A stretch of 64,000 nt of DNA from positions 62,001 to 126,000 of the forward strand of contig NZ_NPKR01000013.1 in NCBI RefSeq assembly GCF_008329535.1, read 5' to 3'. Shown in pieces: positions 27,934-36,550 of the stretch. Under the pieces are notes generated by a model, which had not been told where the DNA came from, made no database searches, and saw only the letters and a list, made by a program, of their open reading frames with translations. This stretch comes from Mycolicibacterium sp. P1-18 (GTDB taxonomy: Bacteria; Actinomycetota; Actinomycetes; Mycobacteriales; Mycobacteriaceae). Positions within the stretch are counted from its first letter, which is position 1. Every line of letters begins with the position of its first letter. A program made the position numbers and the translations under genes.

Positions 27934-30294
27934 CTAGCCCGACTCCAGCCGGGTGATCAACCCCCGGTCGCCGTCCACCCTGACGCGGTCACCGGTCTTG
28001 AGCACCTGCGTCGCCACCAAGGTGTTGACGACGCAGGGTAACCCGTACTCCCGCGCGACGACCGCGCCGTGCGACACGGAGCTGCCGATGTCGGTGACGA
28101 GTGCGGCGATCACGGTGAAGTACGGTGTCCACCCCACGTCGGTGACGGGGGCGACGAGGATCTCCCCGCGCTGCACGTCACGCGCATCCTGAATCGACTT
28201 CGCCACCCGGACAACGCCTTCGGCGATCCCACGACTTGCGGGCCGCCCGAGGATCTGGTCGTCGGCAAGGACACTCGGCGCTCGGGTGGGGATGGGAGTA
28301 GGCCGTCCGATCGAGACGTCGTCGAATTCCAGCGCCTGCTGGAAGGCCAGCGCTTCCCGGCGCAGACGCGCCCGCTCGACGAGCTCGGCGACGTCGGCCT
28401 CACCGACGATCCGTCGCAGTTCGGCGCGGTCGAAGAAGAAGACCAGGTCGGCGTCGGGCAGGCGGCCCGAGGAGGCCAGCACCTCCCCCAGATGGTGATA
28501 CCCGAGCTTGAGGCGGTGCGCCATCAGCGCCATCTTCGCCTTGGTCTCCTCGCGGCCGCGCGCGCCGCCGCGGGCCAGCCGGGCGAGCAGCCGGACCGTC
28601 CGGGAGGCGGGGACGTCGACCGGTCGACGTGGGGCCTGCTGCCCGGTGGAGTTCCGCGCCGACTGCACCATGGCCTGCATCATCGACCCGAGCCCCTCGG
28701 CGTCCTGCGCCCACGCGGGGTCGCGCATGCACAATTCGCGGTAGCCCCGGTGCCCATGCCGAGTGAGGAACTCCCGCAACGCGACTCCGGCCGGCCCGGT
28801 GTCGCTCCTCAACCGCGTCAGGGCGGGCGCGGCCGCCATCTCCAGGAACCACTCGGTGGCGGCGTCGTCGGCCGCGACGTGGCGCACCACCCGGTGCAAC
28901 TCCTCGACCATCAACGCACTCTCGACGTCGGCCGCGCCGGCCATCAGCCGGGCCGCGTCGGCCTGACCCTCGCTCTCCTCGCGACCCTCCTTCACCGACT
29001 GACGTACCAGATAGCTCTCCAGGACGTTCGCGCCGACCGCGGCGCGCGACGAGGACCGCACGTGGACCAGGGTGACGTGACAGTACAGCTCGACACCCGA
29101 CTCCAGTTGCCGTAGAACCTCTTTGGCGTCCCGACCGGTGGGAATGGGAAACGCGGCGATCTGCTGGCCGAGGCGCCGGATCGCCGGTCCGGCGGACAAC
29201 GCATGCGAGGTGAGCCGGACGGTGTTGACCAGCTTGTCGGCGAACGGCTTTGGCGGCTTGGGCTCGAGTTCGTCGACCACCCGGCCGCAGATGGACATGG
29301 AGAACTGTTCGAGGGAGTTGCCGAGGATGCCCGAACTCAGGCCGGTGCCCTCGGTCATGTTCAGGAACATGTGCCCGTAGAAGTACCCGACCTGACGCCA
29401 CGGCGTCTCGTAGCGTGGTTGCGCCCGGGCCACCACCTGCGTCATCTGCATCGCGTAGTCGATCGCGTACCCCGAGACCGACGCGGTGAGCGGACAGAAC
29501 GCGCCAGGCATCATCTCGCCGATGTTGCACCGCGTGTAGACGTCGGTGGCGCCGGTGACCGGGGTGTCCATCTCGTTGAGGTCACCGGGCAGGGTGGTGA
29601 CGGGTCTGGCCTGCAGCCACCACAGCTTGCCGGCCTGGTCGACCGCCCACTCCAGATCCATCGGCCGGCCCCAGTGCTCGGCGGCCCGTAGTGCGCCAGA
29701 ACGGATGTCGGCGACCTCGTCGTCGCCGAGCACGGGCGCCTCCCCGACGTCGCGCACCGCCGGGGTGCCGTCCGCGGTCAGCACCAGGTGGTCCGAGACG
29801 GCCGACCCGTCGACCAGCGCCTCCCCCAACCCGGCGATCGCGTCGATCACCAGGAGGTCGCGGCGTCCGGTCGTCGGATCCGCGGTGAACACCACGCCGG
29901 CCGCCCGCGCGTCGACCATCCGCTGGACGACCACATGCATCTCGGCGCGCTCGGGACCACCGTAGGCGGCGGCGCGGTCGGACTCGACGGAGCCGGCGCA
30001 CCGGCGGACGGCCGCGGCGAAGTCCTCGGGCGTCTCGACGCCGAGCACGGTGTCGTATTGGCCGGCGAACGAGTGCTCCGTGCCGTCCTCCCCGGCGGCC
30101 GACGACCGGACCGCCACCGGCGCCCGCAGTCGGCTGAAGCGCTTCGTCACCGGGTCCGGGAGCGGACCGCGAGACACCGCCGCGACGACGAAACCCGGTG
30201 GCACGTCCAGTCCGAGTCGCGTCAGCTCGGCCAATCCCCACGCCTTTCCGCCGAAGCGGTCGTCGACGACGTCGTCCAACTCGACCGTGTGCAT
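27934..30294 (-). CDS. PEP/pyruvate-dikinase-like phosphotransferase, rifampicin phosphotransferase type
   Basis: A 786-residue protein in three parts. An N-terminal ATP-grasp (PPDK_N) domain (residues 1-280) has GGKAWGLAEL, VRSSAAGEDG and MDLEWAVDQ..WWLQARPV. A helical middle domain (about 290-680) starts NIGEMMPGAFCPLT. A C-terminal swivelling domain has the phospho-His motif SHGAVVARE (His about 742). This order equals the antibiotic-inactivating rifampicin phosphotransferase (ATP, RIF, His domains), but the middle domain is not well conserved, so the acceptor may differ. The ATG at 30294 follows the stop of the LLM gene by four bases. It ends an operon behind the DUF7064-like and LLM genes. 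Cytosolic. Confidence 0.72.
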   Translation of the reverse strand: MHTVELDDVVDDRFGGKAWGLAELTRLGLDVPPGFVVAAVSRGPLPDPVTKRFSRLRAPVAVRSSAAGEDGTEHSFAGQYDTVLGVETPEDFAAAVRRCAGSVESDRAAAYGGPERAEMHVVVQRMVDARAAGVVFTADPTTGRRDLLVIDAIAGLGEALVDGSAVSDHLVLTADGTPAVRDVGEAPVLGDDEVADIRSGALRAAEHWGRPMDLEWAVDQAGKLWWLQARPVTTLPGDLNEMDTPVTGATDVYTRCNIGEMMPGAFCPLTASVSGYAIDYAMQMTQVVARAQPRYETPWRQVGYFYGHMFLNMTEGTGLSSGILGNSLEQFSMSICGRVVDELEPKPPKPFADKLVNTVRLTSHALSAGPAIRRLGQQIAAFPIPTGRDAKEVLRQLESGVELYCHVTLVHVRSSSRAAVGANVLESYLVRQSVKEGREESEGQADAARLMAGAADVESALMVEELHRVVRHVAADDAATEWFLEMAAAPALTRLRSDTGPAGVALREFLTRHGHRGYRELCMRDPAWAQDAEGLGSMMQAMVQSARNSTGQQAPRRPVDVPASRTVRLLARLARGGARGREETKAKMALMAHRLKLGYHHLGEVLASSGRLPDADLVFFFDRAELRRIVGEADVAELVERARLRREALAFQQALEFDDVSIGRPTPIPTRAPSVLADDQILGRPASRGIAEGVVRVAKSIQDARDVQRGEILVAPVTDVGWTPYFTVIAALVTDIGSSVSHGAVVAREYGLPCVVNTLVATQVLKTGDRVRVDGDRGLITRLESG

Positions 30295-30298
30295 CCCG

Positions 30299-31276
30299 TC
30301 AGACCAGCGCGTCGATGATCTCGGCCAGCGCGTCGGTCGCGATGGGCCCGGGCTGATACAGACAGATCCGGTCGGAGATGCCGTCCACGCGGTCCCGGAT
30401 GTGCGCGGCCACCTCCGTCGGGGTGCCGCAGGCGGCAATGGTGTAAAGCACCTCGTCGTCGATCAGCGTGGACATCTCCTGCCACCGGCCCTGCTTCGAC
30501 ATGGCGTTGAGCTCGGGTTGCAGGTCGCCCCAGCCGTGTGCGTCCAGCACCGGCCGGTAGGCGGGCGTGGAACCGTAGAAGGCCAATAGCATTCGCGTCG
30601 ACGAGTGATCCTCTCCCACGGAGACGATGATCTCGGGGACCACCGCGAGGTCGTCGGCGCCCCGTCCCGCCGCCGCCAGTCCCTCGCGGACGGCGGGCAT
30701 GGTCACCTCGTGCAGGAAGCGCTTGGAACCGAACGGCATCACCAGCAGTCCGTCGGCCACCTCGGCCGTGGCCCTCGTCATCCGGGGACCCAGTGCGCCG
30801 AGGTAGATCGGTGGCGGGCCGAACGGGTTGGGACCGGGATTGAAGGTCGGGGTCATCAGGGTGTGCCGGAAGTACTCCCCGCGGAAGTCGAGCCGCTCGC
30901 CGTCGTTCCACGTGGCGAAGATCGCCCGCAGCGCCCCCACCATCTCCTTGATGCGGGCCACCGGATGGTCGAACTCGGCGCCGTAGCGCTTCTCGATCTG
31001 CGCGCGAATCTGGGTGCCGAGGCCGAGGATGAAGCGTCCCTCGGAGATCTCCTGCAGGTCGTTGGCCTGGTGGGCCAGTTGAATCGGGTTGCGGGGCAAA
31101 GCGATCGCCACGTTGGTCATCAGGTCCAGACCCTTGACCGTCGACGCCAGCACCAGCGGGGTGAAGACTTCGCGCGGACCCTCGAAGGTGAACACTCCGG
31201 AGGCTCCGGCTTCTTTGAGCAGTGCCGCCCGCTCGACGACGTCCGTCGGCCCGAACAGCGCCGTCATGACCCTCAC
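30299..31276 (-). CDS. LLM-class (F420-dependent type) oxidoreductase
   Basis: A 325-residue luciferase-like (beta/alpha)8 flavoprotein. Typical features are VAIALPRNPIQLAHQANDL (near residue 75), the SEGRFILGLGTQIRAQIEKRYG segment, and PPIYLGALGPRMTRATAEVADG. Mycobacterial members usually use F420H2. The GTG start at 31276 overlaps the TGA of the upstream gene (GTGA); an ATG three codons in (31267) is the alternative. Four bases separate it from the phosphotransferase gene. With the neighbouring enzymes it suggests modification or degradation of a xenobiotic or steroid-like compound. Confidence 0.85.
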   Translation of the reverse strand: MRVMTALFGPTDVVERAALLKEAGASGVFTFEGPREVFTPLVLASTVKGLDLMTNVAIALPRNPIQLAHQANDLQEISEGRFILGLGTQIRAQIEKRYGAEFDHPVARIKEMVGALRAIFATWNDGERLDFRGEYFRHTLMTPTFNPGPNPFGPPPIYLGALGPRMTRATAEVADGLLVMPFGSKRFLHEVTMPAVREGLAAAGRGADDLAVVPEIIVSVGEDHSSTRMLLAFYGSTPAYRPVLDAHGWGDLQPELNAMSKQGRWQEMSTLIDDEVLYTIAACGTPTEVAAHIRDRVDGISDRICLYQPGPIATDALAEIIDALV

Positions 31277-32400
31277 GACGTGACCCCGGTCTGGACGTCG
31301 GTCCAGTCGTGGAAGCCTGACGGGTGGTGCGGGCCGATCACGGCGTGCTCGAACAGCCCGGCGCCCTCGTGCGTGCTGCCGTCGGCCTCGGTGCAGACCG
31401 CCCGACCGACGTGGTCGATCAGACTGAAGGGGGCTCGCGCCATGACCTCGGGATCGGTCAGGTCGTAGGAGACGCGCTCGGCGGACGGACCGCCCATCCA
31501 CGTGCCGTGAGCCCACGAGGAGTCCCCTCCGTAGCCGGAACCAAAGGCGATGGGCGCGAACAGTTTCGACTCGACGTCGAGCTGCAGTCGGCCTCCCGAC
31601 CGTGTCATCATCTCCACGTGCGCTCCGGAGGGAATCCGGGTGCCGGGTGCGTAGTGGACGGTCGCGCGGACGCCGTCGAGCTGTTCGACCCTGCCGTCGG
31701 CCCAGCGTCGGGTGCAGTCGTACAGGCTGCGGTGACCGTCGGGATCCTCCTGGATGATCAGGAAGATCTGGTGGTCGTCGAAGGCGAGCGGCAGGTAGAG
31801 CCACCACATTCCACTGAAGGCGGTGTCGGGCCGGCCTGCCGGTTCGGCCTCGCCGACGGGCCGGATGCCCCAGGACCGGTCGCGGTTGCCGACCGCGTTC
31901 GTGGCGTCGACGTGCAGCCGGTCGCCGTCCACGTCGATCCACCCCTCCCACGTGCCGAGCTGGGCGAACCGACAGGCCTGCAGGGTGACTCGCCGGTCGG
32001 TATGCATGTGATGCGGGTGTTCCAGGGCGGCCGGGAATCTGCCTCGCCACCGCAGGTCGACCGCGACGCCTTCGGTCTCGGCGACGGTCAGGTGGAGCTC
32101 TTGCAGCGGTTCGACGACGTCGAGTCGGTAGCCGTTGACGTTCTGGTGCAGGCGGTCGTCGTCGATCGCGCCGCTGAAGCGCACGGCGGTCTGGGTGTCG
32201 CCGCGCCGAATCAGGACGTAGGCGTCCTTGACGCCGAGCCGGGGGTAGTAGCCGATGCCGGTCAGCATCATGAAGCGGCCGTCGCGTTCGAGCACGTTGA
32301 AGTAGGAGCGATCGTAGAAGTTGCGGTCCGAGGTGGCCGGGGAGCTGACGGGCACCGCCGCCTGGTGGATCGGGTATTCGTCGAGCGGGCTCAGGAACAC
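31273..32400 (-). CDS. Conserved protein of unknown function (DUF7064/DUF7065-like)
   Basis: A 375-residue soluble protein without signal or membrane segment, rich in beta strands with many Trp and His residues (for example AALEHPHHMHTDRR and GTWEGWIDVDGDR). It resembles the DUF7064/DUF7065 group found beside LLM oxidoreductases and TetR genes in actinomycetes, a lipocalin-like two-domain fold I associate with small lipid or steroid handling; that assignment is from memory and weak. The ATG at 32400 has GGAG six bases upstream. It is the first gene of a three-gene operon and is divergent from a TetR gene 40 bases away. Confidence 0.6.
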   Translation of the reverse strand: MFLSPLDEYPIHQAAVPVSSPATSDRNFYDRSYFNVLERDGRFMMLTGIGYYPRLGVKDAYVLIRRGDTQTAVRFSGAIDDDRLHQNVNGYRLDVVEPLQELHLTVAETEGVAVDLRWRGRFPAALEHPHHMHTDRRVTLQACRFAQLGTWEGWIDVDGDRLHVDATNAVGNRDRSWGIRPVGEAEPAGRPDTAFSGMWWLYLPLAFDDHQIFLIIQEDPDGHRSLYDCTRRWADGRVEQLDGVRATVHYAPGTRIPSGAHVEMMTRSGGRLQLDVESKLFAPIAFGSGYGGDSSWAHGTWMGGPSAERVSYDLTDPEVMARAPFSLIDHVGRAVCTEADGSTHEGAGLFEHAVIGPHHPSGFHDWTDVQTGVTS

Positions 32401-32440
32401 GTGTCTCCAATAACGATACGATGCGGGTTATATTGAAATC
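32401..32440. promoter_or_regulatory. Divergent promoter region between the DUF7064-like operon and tetR
   Basis: TATATT at 32429-32434 lies six bases before the tetR ATG, giving a leaderless tetR mRNA. On the minus strand TATCGT lies about 13 bases before the 32400 start. TAAC at 32411 and GTTA at 32427 form the ends of an imperfect inverted repeat across both promoters, a likely TetR operator. Confidence 0.5.
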
Positions 32441-33061
32441 ATGAGACCAGATCGGCCCGGGGATGACAAGGACTCGGTCCGGGGCCGGCCACGCGACGGC
32501 AGAATCGACGCCGCCATCGTCGAAGCCACCCGCGAACTGCTACTCGAGACGGGCTACTCCGCACTGTCCCTGTCGGCGATCGCCGCGCGCGCCGGCACCA
32601 CCACCGCGGCGATCTACCGGCGCTGGTCGGGCAAGGCCCAACTCGTCCACGAGGCGATCCTGCCCGCCGAGGTCACGGCCATGCCGAGCGCCTCCGGTGA
32701 CGTCGTCGAGGACATCCGTGCGCTCGTGGAGGCCACGCGCACCATGTTCGACCGGCCGGAGGTCCGCATCGCGCTTCCGGCGCTGATTGCCGACACCGTC
32801 GCCGACGCGGACGTCCACAGCAGGATGACGTCACGATTCGCCGAGAGCCTCGCCACCTTTCGCACCCGAATCGGTGACCAACCCGACCTACCGAGCGACG
32901 TCGGCGACCTGCCACTCCTGGCCGAAGTCGTCGTGGGCAGCGCCATCTTCCGCATCATCGTCCGGCATGACGCCCCGCTCGACGACGCATGGGTCGACGA
33001 CATGACCGCTCTGGTCAGCTCCGGCTGGACCGCGACCAGGCGCGGTTCCTCGGCTCGGTAG
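32441..33061 (+). CDS. TetR-family transcriptional regulator
   Basis: A 206-residue repressor with an N-terminal HTH (residues 22-70: AAIVEATRELLLETGYSALS, AIAARAGTTTAAIYRRWSGK) and an all-helical ligand domain. The GRPRDGRID start is typical of the family. It is divergent from the DUF7064-LLM-phosphotransferase operon with only 40 bases between, so it very probably controls that operon and itself. The ligand is unknown. Its mRNA is probably leaderless. Confidence 0.9.
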   Translation: MRPDRPGDDKDSVRGRPRDGRIDAAIVEATRELLLETGYSALSLSAIAARAGTTTAAIYRRWSGKAQLVHEAILPAEVTAMPSASGDVVEDIRALVEATRTMFDRPEVRIALPALIADTVADADVHSRMTSRFAESLATFRTRIGDQPDLPSDVGDLPLLAEVVVGSAIFRIIVRHDAPLDDAWVDDMTALVSSGWTATRRGSSAR

Positions 33062-33539
33062 CGCGCCCGCGACCCGGGTTACGGCAAACCTCCGTACCCG
33101 ATCACTTTTCGATCACTACGCGGCGCGCCGTGGCGCGGCGCGAGCACCTGGCGTCGACCATGGGCTCCGCGACGATGACGTCGCCCCACCCCCGCCGACC
33201 AGAAATCAGCCTCGATGTGACGACTACCGCAAAACACCCTGACCACGCGTCTTGGGCATTTCGAGGTGACGGCGGCGCATCGATCGCCTTGCGATCGATG
33301 CGGCCGGGGTCGCGAACGGGGTCCGGTCTGTACAGTCAGCGTGTCCAACCGACGCGGAGGAGTTCACGCTTTCCCCTACCTCGGCGCCCGCAATCGCCGA
33401 TGATGGAATCAACCGTGCTGCTCATGCGGCAATGGCGCCTAGTCCCCGCGCTACCTCTCGAAGGTGCTCGACAGAGGGACGACTGCACGACGATCGAAGA
33501 ACGCATCGCCGCCAACGCGCCAGAGCCAAAGGGACTTTC
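33062..33539. other. Intergenic region upstream of the fatty-acyl ligase
   Basis: These 478 bases contain no convincing gene. They hold a perfect 12-base stem-loop (33276-33302, separate entry), a -10-like TACAGT at 33331-33336, and a frame of 47 codons from ATG 33400 whose TGA overlaps the ligase start as GTGA; the latter has no ribosome binding site and is doubtful. Confidence 0.5.
33276..33302. promoter_or_regulatory. Perfect 12-base-pair stem-loop
   Basis: CGCATCGATCGC, a CTT loop, then GCGATCGATGCG. There is no following T-run, so it is not a classic terminator. It lies about 30 bases before a TACAGT box and 238 bases before the ligase start. It could be an operator or RNA structure. 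Confidence 0.55.
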
Positions 33540-35174
33540 GTGAGTAGATTCACCGAGACGATGTTCGCCAACGCGAACGCCAGCCGTAACGGAATGACGA
33601 CCGGGGACCCCCATGCACCGGTTCGGCACACCTGGAAAGAGGTGTACGAACTGGCCAGGCGCATCTCCGGCGGACTCGCCGCCGCCGGGATCGGGCACGG
33701 CGACGCCGTGGCGGTGCTGGCCGGCGCTCCCGTCGAGATCGCGCCCGTCGCGCAGGGCATCTGGATGCGCGGCGCCAGCCTGACCATGCTTCATCAGCCC
33801 ACCCCCCGCACCGACCTGCAGCGGTGGGCGCTGGAGACGATGGACGTGATCGGCATGATCGAGGCGAAGGTCGTCATCGTCTCCGATCCCTTCACCCCTG
33901 CCGCACCAGTTCTGGCCGAGCGCGGGATTCGCGTGCTGACCGTCGAAGAACTGCTGGCCAGTGACCAAATCGACCCCGTGGAGACCCACGAGGACGACCT
34001 CGCGCTGATGCAGCTCACGTCGGGGTCCACGGGCTTCCCCAAGGCCGTCTGCATCTCCCACGCCAACGTCGTGGCGAACGCCGAGGCAATGTTCGTGGGC
34101 GCCCGATTCGACACCGACACCGACGTGATCGTGAGCTGGCTGCCCTGCTTCCACGACATGGGGATGACCGGCTTCCTGACCGTGCCGATGTACTTCGGCG
34201 CCGAACTGGTCAAGGTCACCCCGATGGACTTCCTCGGCGACATCCTGTTGTGGGCCAAGCTGATCGACAAGTACAAGGGCACCATGACCGCGGCCCCCAA
34301 CTTCGCCTACAACCTGTTCGCCAAGAGGCTGCGCAGGCAGGCGGAAGAGGGCCAGTTCGACCTGTCGTCGCTGCGCTGGGCGCTCTCCGGTGCCGAGCAG
34401 GTCGACCCGGTCGACGTCGAGGACCTGGTCGAGGCCGGGGCCCCCTTCGGACTGCGGCGCGAGGCGATCGTGCCCGCGTACGGCATGGCCGAGACCACGG
34501 TCGCGGTGTCGTTCACCGAATGCGGTGCCGGCATGGTCGTCGACGAGATCGACGCCGACCTGTTGGCAGTGCTGCACCGCGCGGTCCCCGCCACGAAGGG
34601 CAACACCCGACGCCTCGTCGCCTTGGGCAAGCCGATCGACGGGCTCGAGGTGCGCATCGTCGACGAGGACGACAACGTCGTGCCGGAGCGCGCCGTCGGC
34701 GTCATCCAGGTGCGCGGCAAGCCGGTCACCAAGGGCTACATCACCATGGCCGGGTTCATCGGCGCGCAGGACAAGGCCGGGTGGTACGACACGGGCGACA
34801 TGGGATACCTCACCGAGGTCGGCGACATCGTCGTCTGCGGCCGGGTCAAGGACGTCATCATCATGGCCGGCAAGAACATCTACCCCACCGACATCGAACG
34901 CGCCGCGACCCGGGTGGCGGGCGTGCGCGCCGGTTGTTCGGTCGCGGTCCGCCTCAACGCGGGCCTGTCACGCGAAACCTTCGCCGTCGCAGTCGAATCC
35001 AACGACTACGACAAGCCCGACGAGGTCCGGCGGATCGAGCGCCAGGTGGCCCACGAGGTCTTCCGCGACGTCGACGTCCGGCCCCGCAACGTGGTGGTGC
35101 TGCAACCGGGCGTCATCCCCAAGACGCCGTCGGGCAAGCTGCGCCGCGCCCACGCGCTGTCGCTGGTCGACTAG
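33540..35174 (+). CDS. Fatty-acyl-AMP/CoA ligase (FadD family)
   Basis: A 544-residue adenylate-forming enzyme. The ATP motif is LTSGSTGFPKAV at about 160-170, SWLPCFHDMGMTG near 200 and YGMAETTVAVSF near 318 are typical of the fatty-acyl-AMP ligase group, and YDTGDMGYL near 416 and the hinge/Lys region (KTPSGKLRR) close the C-terminal subdomain. It activates a fatty acid for transfer to CoA or to an ACP/PKS; FAAL against FACL cannot be settled without an alignment of the insertion loop. GTG 33540 has AAAGGGA at proper spacing and starts MSRFTETMF. It converges on the DUF5994 gene, sharing the CTAG at 35171-35174. Confidence 0.85.
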   Translation: MSRFTETMFANANASRNGMTTGDPHAPVRHTWKEVYELARRISGGLAAAGIGHGDAVAVLAGAPVEIAPVAQGIWMRGASLTMLHQPTPRTDLQRWALETMDVIGMIEAKVVIVSDPFTPAAPVLAERGIRVLTVEELLASDQIDPVETHEDDLALMQLTSGSTGFPKAVCISHANVVANAEAMFVGARFDTDTDVIVSWLPCFHDMGMTGFLTVPMYFGAELVKVTPMDFLGDILLWAKLIDKYKGTMTAAPNFAYNLFAKRLRRQAEEGQFDLSSLRWALSGAEQVDPVDVEDLVEAGAPFGLRREAIVPAYGMAETTVAVSFTECGAGMVVDEIDADLLAVLHRAVPATKGNTRRLVALGKPIDGLEVRIVDEDDNVVPERAVGVIQVRGKPVTKGYITMAGFIGAQDKAGWYDTGDMGYLTEVGDIVVCGRVKDVIIMAGKNIYPTDIERAATRVAGVRAGCSVAVRLNAGLSRETFAVAVESNDYDKPDEVRRIERQVAHEVFRDVDVRPRNVVVLQPGVIPKTPSGKLRRAHALSLVD

Positions 35175-35650
35175 GACCGTGCGGGACGCCGGCGCCGTTC
35201 CTTCGGGGCGGCCGCCGGCACCTTCGGGGCGCCGTCAGCCCTGGCGGCGTCGACGATCTCGACCGCGGTGCGGAACAGCGGGGTGTCCTGATGCGCCTCG
35301 GTCAGCGACAGCCCCGCCGCGATCCGCAGCAGCAGTCCCGCCAGCGTGCTCGGCGTCAGGCTGGGTATGACCAGCAGGTTGGCGGTGGCGTCGCGACCCG
35401 TGATGGCCATCAGATGCTGATGCTTGTTCTGCCAGTGGCGTGAGTTCAGATCCGGCAGGTTCTCCGAGAGCGACCAGTTGACCGAGATGTCGACGACCTC
35501 GCCGAGGCGCCCGCGCAAGACCCCGACCAACTCGGGAAGCTCGGTGGCCAGGCGGTTGGTGTGCGGCCACCAGGCGCCGTCGACCCGCTGCCCGAGTTCC
35601 TCGCACAGCGTGAGGCGGACGGGGGTCGCGGTGCGGCGCGCCGTGGTCAC
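35171..35650 (-). CDS. DUF5994 family protein
   Basis: A 159-residue actinobacterial protein of unknown function with the family core DGAWWPHTNRLATELPELVG near residue 22, NWSLSENLPDL and LLVIPSLTPSTLAGLLLRIA. The C-terminus is rich in Pro/Ala/Arg. The start is taken at GTG 35650, where homologous sequence begins (TPVRLTLCEELG follows). This GTG overlaps the stop of a 14-residue leader frame that has its own good ribosome binding site, see that entry. No enzymatic motif is visible. It ends on a CTAG shared with the convergent ligase gene. Confidence 0.75.
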   Translation of the reverse strand: MTTARRTATPVRLTLCEELGQRVDGAWWPHTNRLATELPELVGVLRGRLGEVVDISVNWSLSENLPDLNSRHWQNKHQHLMAITGRDATANLLVIPSLTPSTLAGLLLRIAAGLSLTEAHQDTPLFRTAVEIVDAARADGAPKVPAAAPKERRRRPARS

Positions 35651-35691
35651 GCCACGGCTGACGGCGTCGACGCGGCGGTGGTTCGGGCCAT
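35647..35691 (-). CDS. Possible leader peptide of the DUF5994 gene (14 residues)
   Basis: ATG 35691 is preceded by AAGGA seven bases upstream and reads MARTTAASTPSAVA before a TGA. The TGA overlaps the GTG of the DUF5994 frame (GTGA), so ribosomes could restart there. The alternative is that the two frames were once one and are separated by a single-base shift. Confidence 0.35.
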   Translation of the reverse strand: MARTTAASTPSAVA

Positions 35692-35791
35692 CCGGTGATC
35701 CTTGCGATGGTGGTAAGCCGTGGGGCGACGCAGGCTCACCGCCAAGCGTACGCATGCCACCTGGGAAAATTCGATCCACTACTGTCGACCC

Positions 35792-36544
35792 GTGCCCGAT
35801 CTCGTACTGACGCAGGTCGAGGACCGCGTTGCCATCATCACCGTCAACGATCCCGATCGCCGCAATGCGGTCACCGCCGAGATCTCCGCGGCCCTGCGGG
35901 CGGCCGTCGACGCCGCCGAGGCCGACCCCGGCGTGCACGCGGTGATCGTCACCGGCGCCGGCAAGGCCTTCTGTGCCGGTGCAGATCTGACCGCCCTGGG
36001 TGCGGCCGCCGAGGATGGACTGCGGGTGATCTACGACGGCTTCCTGGCCGTGGCCAACTGTGCGCTGCCGACCATCGCCGCGGTCAACGGCGCCGCGGTG
36101 GGCGCCGGCCTGAACCTGGCGCTCGCCGCAGACGTCCGCATCTCGGGCCCGGCGGCGATGTACGACCCCCGATTCCAGAAGCTCGGCATCCATCCGGGTG
36201 GCGGCGCGACGTGGATGCTCCAGCGCGCCGTCGGGCCGCAGGTCGCTCGCGCGTCGCTGCTGTTCGGGATGCGCTTCGACGCCCAGGCATCCGTCGACTA
36301 CGGCCTCGCCCTGCGGATCGCCGAGGATCCCGTCGCCGCGGCCCGCGAGCTCGCGGCAGGTCCCGCGGCGGCGCCCCGCGACGTCGTCGTCGCCACCAAG
36401 GCGTCGATGCGTGCGACGGCCAACCCGGGCGTCGTCGACTCCGAACAGCACCGGCTGGCCGTCGACGTCGAGATCGGCCCGCAGGCCACCTCGATCGAAT
36501 CCCCGGAATTCGCAGCGCGGTTGGCCGCCGCGAAGCGCCGGTAA
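35792..36544 (+). CDS. echA14: Enoyl-CoA hydratase/isomerase-family protein
   Basis: A 250-residue crotonase-fold protein. The oxyanion-hole segments are clear: RRNAVTAEI near residue 25, GKAFCAGADLTALG near 62 and NGAAVGAGLNLALAADVRI near 100. The LGIHPGGGATWML segment follows. By eye the two catalytic glutamates of classical enoyl-CoA hydratase are replaced (PRFQKLG in place of the PEI-type segment, ARASLL in place of the MEM-type segment), so it may be an isomerase, a thioesterase-like member or inactive. GTG 35792 has TACTGT six bases upstream, indicating a leaderless mRNA. The name follows synteny with Rv2486. It converges on citE with six bases between. Confidence 0.75.
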   Translation: MPDLVLTQVEDRVAIITVNDPDRRNAVTAEISAALRAAVDAAEADPGVHAVIVTGAGKAFCAGADLTALGAAAEDGLRVIYDGFLAVANCALPTIAAVNGAAVGAGLNLALAADVRISGPAAMYDPRFQKLGIHPGGGATWMLQRAVGPQVARASLLFGMRFDAQASVDYGLALRIAEDPVAAARELAAGPAAAPRDVVVATKASMRATANPGVVDSEQHRLAVDVEIGPQATSIESPEFAARLAAAKRR

Positions 36545-36550
36545 CCGGTC

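Noticed and set aside
27934..30294. Direct annotation as rifampicin phosphotransferase
   Set aside because: Domain order agrees, but the drug-binding middle domain could not be matched by eye and no rifamycin-associated element lies upstream.
33400..33543. 47-codon frame overlapping the acyl ligase start
   Set aside because: It has no ribosome binding site and no family; the GTGA overlap alone is weak support.
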